In this document: piece after piece, positions 59,901 to 64,000 of the stretch | Position numbering within the stretch: position 1 is the first letter of the stretch | Layout: each line of letters begins with the position of its first letter | Source: Actinomadura sp. DC4 | Lineage (GTDB): Bacteria; Actinomycetota; Actinomycetes; Streptosporangiales; Streptosporangiaceae | DNA: 64,000 bases | Direction: 5' to 3' | Assembly: GCF_030406325.1 (NCBI RefSeq) | Contig: NZ_JAUEQY010000003.1 | Span: 124,001 to 188,000 of the forward strand | Translations under genes and position numbers: made by a program | Notes under the pieces: generated by a model | Databases searched by the model: none | The model's input: the letters and a program-made list of their open reading frames with translations, nothing else | Told to the model about the DNA's origin: nothing

Positions 59901-59958
59901 CACCGAGCTCACCGCGCTGCTGGACGGGATCCAGGGGGTGGTCCCGCCCTGCCGCTGA
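56920..59958 (+). CDS. AfsR/SARP-type regulator with NB-ARC ATPase and TPR domains
   Basis: 1012 residues. Winged-helix (about 8-98) and BTAD (about 100-245) domains make the SARP DNA-binding part. An NB-ARC ATPase follows, with P-loop GMGGVGKT (298-305) and VLVLLDNAASEGQVRPLLP. The C-terminal third is TPR-like (KLYAVLGD..., LGVLGGLDLAAGRF...). Such proteins act as ATP-dependent activators of antibiotic or stress genes. The gene is divergent from the metallothionein gene and convergent with the monooxygenase operon, a possible target. Confidence 0.9.
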   Translation: MGAGEPRFGVLGPLLIEADGKTVPPPGSPVVRGLLGVLLLAGGRPLTTEQLIDLVWADRADRTGRGSVQAAVSRLRDWLGRLPGDTPPVEYDGGYRLVLPDETVDLGRFRDLVRRAGRSDAATRCELLDAALGLRRGPVLADLDRAGALVREVEESVRRAAVAFAEAAVAAGRPGSAVARVSALAGEHPLDEALQASLIELLSLDGRPADALRHYQKVRERINDEIGVEPGARVRRAYLTVLARDRDHAPGPLVENAMPSPAQLPPGIADFTGREADVELLHAALEESEVPAVAAISGMGGVGKTVLAVHVAHRLAERFPGGQLYADLGGGADPARVLGGFLAALGIAGHAIPEPPEERTALYRSLLAGRRVLVLLDNAASEGQVRPLLPGSPGSAVIVTSRARLTGLESARPVELEVFGAHEATGLLARIAGARRIAAEPEAAAEIARLCAYVPLAVRIAGARLAGRRHWALAHLAARLGDERRRLDELSAGDLAVRAGFAVSYARLPDGARGLFRLLGLLEAADFAGWVATALLDASAESVQAHLEALVDAHLLTVAGTDATGRLRYRFHDLVRLYARERAREEDPPDVRNAALVRAFGAWLWLSERAAERVPGPCYAAIHGGAPRRPLPPVLAGALLRDPAAWFDAEWAALVAATGQAGELGLDEFAWDLAGCLEKYFDVRAMTAEWRATHERAIALCRATGNRRGEAVLLRGLVEVRTWISADPDGTAMAALHERSRRLLEMFEEIGEPRGMADALVNCAWGLVAEGDPDEALAVAGRALTLAGEHDHLGGQARAHHVMGIACGEPRAEAAIEHLGRALELARELDNPRFAATAIQFLGAAHCAAGRLDSGHDLLVESLIMCHELGDRYAEAFSLLYLAKLYAVLGDPRSRPAAEVVVSVSRRYGMGHHLADALGVLGGLDLAAGRFASAVLQLEESVLVWRSRGWTAFLAESLRGLGRAHAGAGDDEAAARAWREARELFGRLSDTAAVTELTALLDGIQGVVPPCR

Positions 59959-59992
59959 GTCCGTGTCCCGGCGCCCGCCGTAGGGCCGGCTG

Positions 59993-61564
59993 TCACCGGG
60001 CTCGTCGTGCTCCCCGGCCGTATCCGAGCGCACGCCGTACGGCCGCGGCGAGCCGACCGGGCGTGGCGGCGGGCAGCGCCGCCGCGATGTGCGCGTCGGG
60101 GCGGACGAGCCAGACGTCCCCGGGCTCGGCGCGCAGCGCGCCCGCGAGCTCCGGTCCGAGGCCGAGCACGGTCACCGGCGCCCCGGTGGCGGCGCGCGCG
60201 GCGCGGGCGAAGGCGCCGTGGTCCTCCCGGTCCGCGAGCAGGACGGTGAGCCCGTTCCGTACGACCTCGCGGAGCCGGAGCCCGGCCTGCTCGCGGACCG
60301 GGCCGTCCGGCACGATGACGCCCGGGGCCGGCACCGCGTCCTGGCCCTTGGGCGGCCGTCCGGGGAACGGGCGGCTCGGCTCCGGGGTGGTCAGCGGCGA
60401 GTCGACGTACCAGTACGGCTCGGCGAAGCGCCCGGAGTCCACGGCGGCCGCCGCGGCCGGGTCGCGCGCCGCGCGCTCCAGCGTCTCGCGCCGGGCGCGC
60501 CGTCCCGCCTCGGTCCGCGGCACGAGGAAGCTCATGGTCGCGCCGGTCACCGCGAGGTTCTCCGCCGCGGCGGCGTGGCGCTCGTCGTGGTAGCTGGCCA
60601 AGAGCTCCTCCGGCGCCCAGCCCCTTACGACGAAGGCGATCTTCCATGCGGCGTTCTCCGCGTCGGGCACGCCGGAGTTGAGCCCGCGCGCGCCGAAGGG
60701 CGCGACCAGGTGCGCGCAGTCGCCGGCGAGCAGCACCCGGCCCACCCGCATCCGGTCCGCGAGCCGCGACTGGAACCGGTACACCGACCGCCAGACCAGC
60801 TCGTACGGGACGGCGCCGATGATCTGCCGGATGCGGCGGTCGAGGCCGCCCCCGGCCTCCTCGGCGGCGAGGTCGAAGCCGGGCGGCACCTGCCAGTCGA
60901 CGCGGTACGTCGAGTCCGGGCACGGGTGGATCAGGACCTGGCGGCCGGGGTTCCACTCGGGGTCGAAGTAGAACCGCCGTTCGCTCTCCCACCCCGGCAG
61001 ACGGGCCCGGATGTCGCAGATCAGGAATTCGTCGCCGAACGCACGGCCGTCGAACCGCACGCCGAGCGCCCCGCGTACGGCGCCGGCGTGCGCGCCCGCG
61101 CAGGCGATCACGTGGGAGGCGCGGACCGTCTCCCCGTTCGCGCAGTGAAGGGTCACCCCGCCGTCATCCTGGCGCAGGCCGTCGACCTCGTGTCCCCGGC
61201 GCAGGTCGACGCGGCCGGACGCCTCCGCGAGCGCGCCGAGGATCTCCTCCGTACGCGCCTGGGAGAGGTTGACGAACGGCGGCAGCGGCGAGGCGCCGCG
61301 CGCGGTGAAGCTCCAGCGGGACAGCTCGCGGTCGCGGTAGAACGTGCGGGCCGTCGTCCAGGTGAGGCCCTCCGCGGCGACCGCGCCCGCGCCGAGGAAG
61401 GCCCAGACGTCGAGCACGTCGCGCTGCTGGCAGATCGAGCGGGAGCCGGTCGTGTCGCGTACGGTACGGCGTTCGAGCAGGACGACCGGCAGGTCCCAGC
61501 GGGCGAGCAGCAGCGCCGCGGTCAGCCCGACCGGCCCCGCGCCGATCACCGCGACGGGATCCAC
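59993..61564 (-). CDS. FAD-dependent monooxygenase (MhpA/aromatic hydroxylase type)
   Basis: 523 residues. The FAD ADP-binding motif is VIGAGPVGLTAALLL (6-20), and the second FAD motif is LAGDCAHLVAPFGARGLNSGVPDAENAAWK. The domain order fits 3-(3-hydroxyphenyl)propionate hydroxylase and polyketide aromatic hydroxylases. It hydroxylates an aromatic ring with NAD(P)H and O2. It is co-transcribed with the MBL-fold gene just upstream; the gap is 3 nt. The substrate is unknown. Confidence 0.9.
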   Translation of the reverse strand: MDPVAVIGAGPVGLTAALLLARWDLPVVLLERRTVRDTTGSRSICQQRDVLDVWAFLGAGAVAAEGLTWTTARTFYRDRELSRWSFTARGASPLPPFVNLSQARTEEILGALAEASGRVDLRRGHEVDGLRQDDGGVTLHCANGETVRASHVIACAGAHAGAVRGALGVRFDGRAFGDEFLICDIRARLPGWESERRFYFDPEWNPGRQVLIHPCPDSTYRVDWQVPPGFDLAAEEAGGGLDRRIRQIIGAVPYELVWRSVYRFQSRLADRMRVGRVLLAGDCAHLVAPFGARGLNSGVPDAENAAWKIAFVVRGWAPEELLASYHDERHAAAAENLAVTGATMSFLVPRTEAGRRARRETLERAARDPAAAAAVDSGRFAEPYWYVDSPLTTPEPSRPFPGRPPKGQDAVPAPGVIVPDGPVREQAGLRLREVVRNGLTVLLADREDHGAFARAARAATGAPVTVLGLGPELAGALRAEPGDVWLVRPDAHIAAALPAATPGRLAAAVRRALGYGRGARRAR

Positions 61565-61567
61565 GAC

Positions 61568-62551
61568 TCAGTCCTGTAGCTCGGCCCAGACCTCACGGTC
61601 GCGTTCGGCGGTCCAGATCCGCGGGCGCTCGATCCCGGACAGCTCGTCCCACAGCCGGGAGACGTCGAAGGGCAGGCAGTGCTCGAAGATCGGCCAGCCG
61701 CCGAAGCGCGGGGCGAGCCGCTCGTGGGTCACCTCGAAGGCCTCCCCGAGCGTGCCGCCGCGCCCGTGGACCGCGCCGACCTCGCGGAGCATGACCTCGA
61801 GGAAGTCACGGGTCTGGGCGACCGCCGCCTCGACCGCGTCCGCCCCACGCGCGACGGCGCCGCGCCCGCCGACGAGCGCCTCGGCGCCCAGCGCGGCGAT
61901 CGCGTCCAGCGTGCCGCCGGCCCAGTCGGCGTGGAAGGCGTCGCCGGTGTAGAGCGCGGCCTGCGCCTCGACCAGGTCGCCGGCGAACAGGATCTTCTGG
62001 TCGGGGAGCCAGGCCACGATGTCGCCCTCGGTGTGACCCCGGCCGCAGTGCTGGAGCACGAGGTCGCCCCGGCCGCCGCCGAGGTCGATCGTGAACCGGT
62101 CGGTGAAGGTCGCGGTCGGCCAGGTCAGGCCGGGGATCGACGTGGGCTCCCTGAACAGCCGCGGCATCCGGCCGAGCTCGGACTCCCAGTCCTGCCGGCC
62201 GCGCTCGGCCACCAGCGCGCGGGTCCTCTCGTGCGCGACGATCACGTCGGCGCCGAACGCGCTCGCGCCCAAGACGCGTACGGCGTGGTAGTGCGAGAGG
62301 ACGAGGTAACGGATGGGCTTGCCGGTGTGCTCGCGCAGCCGGGTCAGCCAGTCGCGGGCGGCGACGGGGGTGGCCAGCGCCTCGAAGCAGACGAGGAAGT
62401 CCTCGCCCTCGATCGCGCCGACGTTGGGATCGCCCTCGGCGGTCAGGGCGTACACCCCGTCGCCGAGGATCTCCAGGGTCTGCGCCTTGTCCTCCAGATC
62501 CGCGGACGAGGCGAACGGCTTGGCCAAAGCGACCTCCTGGGCGGGGGGCAC
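61568..62551 (-). CDS. MBL-fold hydrolase with altered metal motif
   Basis: 327 residues. The MBL core has SHYHAVRV (86-93), so His87 and His89 of HxHxDH are kept but the Asp and last His are Val and Arg. GRGHTEGD and FAGDLV follow as usual. This could leave a one-metal site, as in some ring-opening or lactonase relatives. It lies immediately upstream of the monooxygenase, so the two may act in series on an aromatic or polyketide substrate. No signal peptide is present. Confidence 0.8.
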   Translation of the reverse strand: MPPAQEVALAKPFASSADLEDKAQTLEILGDGVYALTAEGDPNVGAIEGEDFLVCFEALATPVAARDWLTRLREHTGKPIRYLVLSHYHAVRVLGASAFGADVIVAHERTRALVAERGRQDWESELGRMPRLFREPTSIPGLTWPTATFTDRFTIDLGGGRGDLVLQHCGRGHTEGDIVAWLPDQKILFAGDLVEAQAALYTGDAFHADWAGGTLDAIAALGAEALVGGRGAVARGADAVEAAVAQTRDFLEVMLREVGAVHGRGGTLGEAFEVTHERLAPRFGGWPIFEHCLPFDVSRLWDELSGIERPRIWTAERDREVWAELQD

Positions 62552-62598
62552 CGCGTCGTTGATCTCCTCTCCGCGTACGCGGAGCCCGAAACCCCGTC

Positions 62599-64000
62599 TC
62601 AGGGACCGGCGCTCAGGTGGTCGCGCAGACCGGCGCCGAACGGCGTGGCGGTGCCGGCGTAGTCGCTGATCAGCGAGGGGCCCGAGGAGCAGTCCCAGGT
62701 GTTCCAGGTCCAGCCGAGGTACCCGACGCCGTGGGCGTCCGCCCAGTTCATGACGGTGTCGATGAACCCGTGCCCGCAGTCGTTCTCACCGATCTCGCTC
62801 AGCGTGAGCGGCACCTGCTGGGCGACCGGCGCGAGCTGGGCGTCGAAGCAGGACGCGCTGGAGCAGGTGTTGAAGTTGTACAGGTGCGCGAACGCCGCGA
62901 GGTTGTGCTCCGGGTCCGACGGCGCGTACTGCAGCCACTGCGTCAGGTCGTTGGAGTAGGCCAGGCCACCGATGAGGATGACGTTGGCCGCGCCGGTCGC
63001 GCGGACCGCGTCGACCAGGGACTGGAACCCCGCCACCTGGTACGGGATGCCGGCGCAGGTCCCGCCGTCGCGCCAGCAGACCCATCCGGAGGTCTCACTT
63101 CCGGTGGCGCGCTCAGGATAGGGCTCGTTGAACAGGTCGAGCACCACCGCGGGGTCGGCCTTGAAGGCGTTCGCGACACCGGTCCAGAAGGACGGCGCGT
63201 ACTCCGCGTCCGGCATCGGCTTCTGGCAGGTCGCGTGGACGTCCGCGCAGCCGGAGGACGGGCCGGTGTAGGTGCCGTGGTTCCAGTGCATCTCGACGAT
63301 CGGCGTGATGCCGTGGGCCTCCAGGCGGGAGACGAACCCCTCGACCTCGCTCTGGTACGCGGCGCCGCCGTAGCGGGGGTCGATGTTGCTCAGGCTGAGC
63401 CAGCACTCCTCGTTGAGCGGGATCCGGACCGCGGTGATCTTCCAGGCGGCCATGGCCTCGATCGCGGCGTCGTCGACCGGGCCGTCCCACACGCCGTACC
63501 CCTGCACGCACATGAACTCCCCACCGGAGCGGTTCGCGCCGCGCAGCCGTACGGTGCTCCCGGCGGCGTCGGCCAGGTGGTTGCCGGAGACGTGCAGCGC
63601 CGGGGCCTCGCCGCCGCCTCCGTCGTCTCCTCCGCAGGCGGTGCCGTTGACGGTGAATGACGTCGGATCGGCGTTGGTGCCGCTGTAGCCGAAGTTCGCG
63701 CCGATCTGCGTGGTCGCGCCGGTGGCGAGCGTGCCGTTCCAGCCCGCGTCGGTGACCGTGACGGTACGGCCCGACTGGCTCCAGGCGCCGCTCCAGCCCT
63801 GGGTGAGCGTCTGGTTCCCGGCGTAGGAGTAGGTCAGCGTCCATCCGCCGAGCCGGTCGCCGAGGTTGTGCAGGGTGATGGAGGCGGTGAAGCCCGACCC
63901 CCAGTCGTTCTTGGCGTAGTCCACCTCGCAGCGCACCGAGGCGTGGGCGGTGCCGGGGACCAGGCCGCCGCCGAGGAGGCCGAGGACGAGCGCCAGGAGT
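62599..64000 (-). CDS. Secreted endoglucanase, CBM2-GH5, 5' end cut by the window
   Basis: The gene continues past the right edge. The last in-window codons read LLALVLGLLGGGLVPGTAHA, then SVRCEVDY, which is the end of a Sec signal with an AHA cleavage site; the start codon is outside. CBM2 (about the first 100 mature residues, VDYAKNDWGSGFTASITLHN to PTSFTVNGTACGG) is followed by a Gly-rich linker. The GH5 catalytic domain has LDLFNEPYPE (acid/base Glu) and LTLSEIGEND (nucleophile Glu). It binds and cuts cellulose or a related beta-1,4-glucan outside the cell. The gene order fits secreted polymer degradation elsewhere in the window. Confidence 0.9.
   Translation of the reverse strand, partial: LLALVLGLLGGGLVPGTAHASVRCEVDYAKNDWGSGFTASITLHNLGDRLGGWTLTYSYAGNQTLTQGWSGAWSQSGRTVTVTDAGWNGTLATGATTQIGANFGYSGTNADPTSFTVNGTACGGDDGGGGEAPALHVSGNHLADAAGSTVRLRGANRSGGEFMCVQGYGVWDGPVDDAAIEAMAAWKITAVRIPLNEECWLSLSNIDPRYGGAAYQSEVEGFVSRLEAHGITPIVEMHWNHGTYTGPSSGCADVHATCQKPMPDAEYAPSFWTGVANAFKADPAVVLDLFNEPYPERATGSETSGWVCWRDGGTCAGIPYQVAGFQSLVDAVRATGAANVILIGGLAYSNDLTQWLQYAPSDPEHNLAAFAHLYNFNTCSSASCFDAQLAPVAQQVPLTLSEIGENDCGHGFIDTVMNWADAHGVGYLGWTWNTWDCSSGPSLISDYAGTATPFGAGLRDHLSAGP

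Noticed and set aside
1-64000. CRISPR arrays, tRNA or rRNA genes, prophage or intact insertion sequences
   Set aside because: None was found by reading for spaced repeats, cloverleaf sequences, transposase motifs or phage structural genes. Very short or degenerate forms could be missed by eye.

Overview
The window is a chromosomal segment from a high-GC actinomycete. The evidence is strongly GC-biased third codon positions, Tat and lipoprotein export signals, a mycothiol-dependent isomerase-type protein, two DUF574 methyltransferases, AfsR/SARP and ECF regulators, and an actinobacterial group 1h [NiFe]-hydrogenase. The style fits Streptosporangiales/Thermomonosporaceae, but the genus cannot be fixed from this sequence. 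No rRNA, tRNA, CRISPR array, prophage or intact insertion sequence was seen.

Region 1 (1-9.5 kb, minus strand) is a carbohydrate locus: a sugar ABC transporter (lipoprotein plus the start of a permease), a LacI-type repressor, a clan GH-D-like glycoside hydrolase, a protein with two metallo-beta-lactamase domains, and a Tat-exported beta-propeller/amidohydrolase. Two near-identical 18-bp palindromes, at 1541 and 6315, look like the operators of the LacI protein. Region 2 (9.7-14 kb) holds a membrane Ser/Thr kinase with a degraded catalytic loop, a LURP-one-like protein, a PemK-like protein, a small three-helix protein and a large ECF sigma factor. Region 3 (14-22 kb) is a four-gene FtsX-type ABC operon with a TetR-style palindrome upstream. 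It is followed by a secreted beta-helix protein, an ECF sigma/membrane partner pair, a DHA2 efflux pump and small hypothetical genes (22-27.9 kb).

Region 4 (27.9-37.8 kb) reads as a poly(3-hydroxybutyrate) scavenging locus. It has a secreted PHB depolymerase, a co-translated second secreted esterase (probably for oligomers), a five-gene LIV-type ABC importer, 3-hydroxybutyrate dehydrogenase and a GAF/PucR regulator. A perfect 18-bp palindrome lies ahead of the dehydrogenase. A VanX-like dipeptidase, a small lipoprotein, a truncated TetR gene and a divergent, apparently non-housekeeping alanyl-tRNA synthetase follow (37.9-42 kb).

Region 5 (42.1-53.4 kb) holds a canonical membrane Ser/Thr kinase, a zinc alcohol dehydrogenase with a membrane partner, and the group 1h hydrogenase cluster (hhyS, hhyL, NifU-like, a 34-residue protein, hypA, a hypothetical gene). 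Two DUF574 methyltransferases flank the hydrogenase cluster, and a gluconate permease follows.

Region 6 (53.7-64 kb) has a DinB/MDMPI protein and a hairpin-rich 456-bp gap with a CsoR-type copper box. Next come a YraQ-like permease, a MarR regulator and a 24-residue, 7-cysteine metallothionein not previously obvious from ORF size. The window ends with an AfsR-like regulator, an FAD monooxygenase/MBL pair, and a secreted CBM2-GH5 endoglucanase cut by the window edge. The best candidates for new biology are the PHB locus, the metallothionein/CsoR-box/permease module with its possible antisense small RNA, and the LacI regulon with its tandem-MBL protein.
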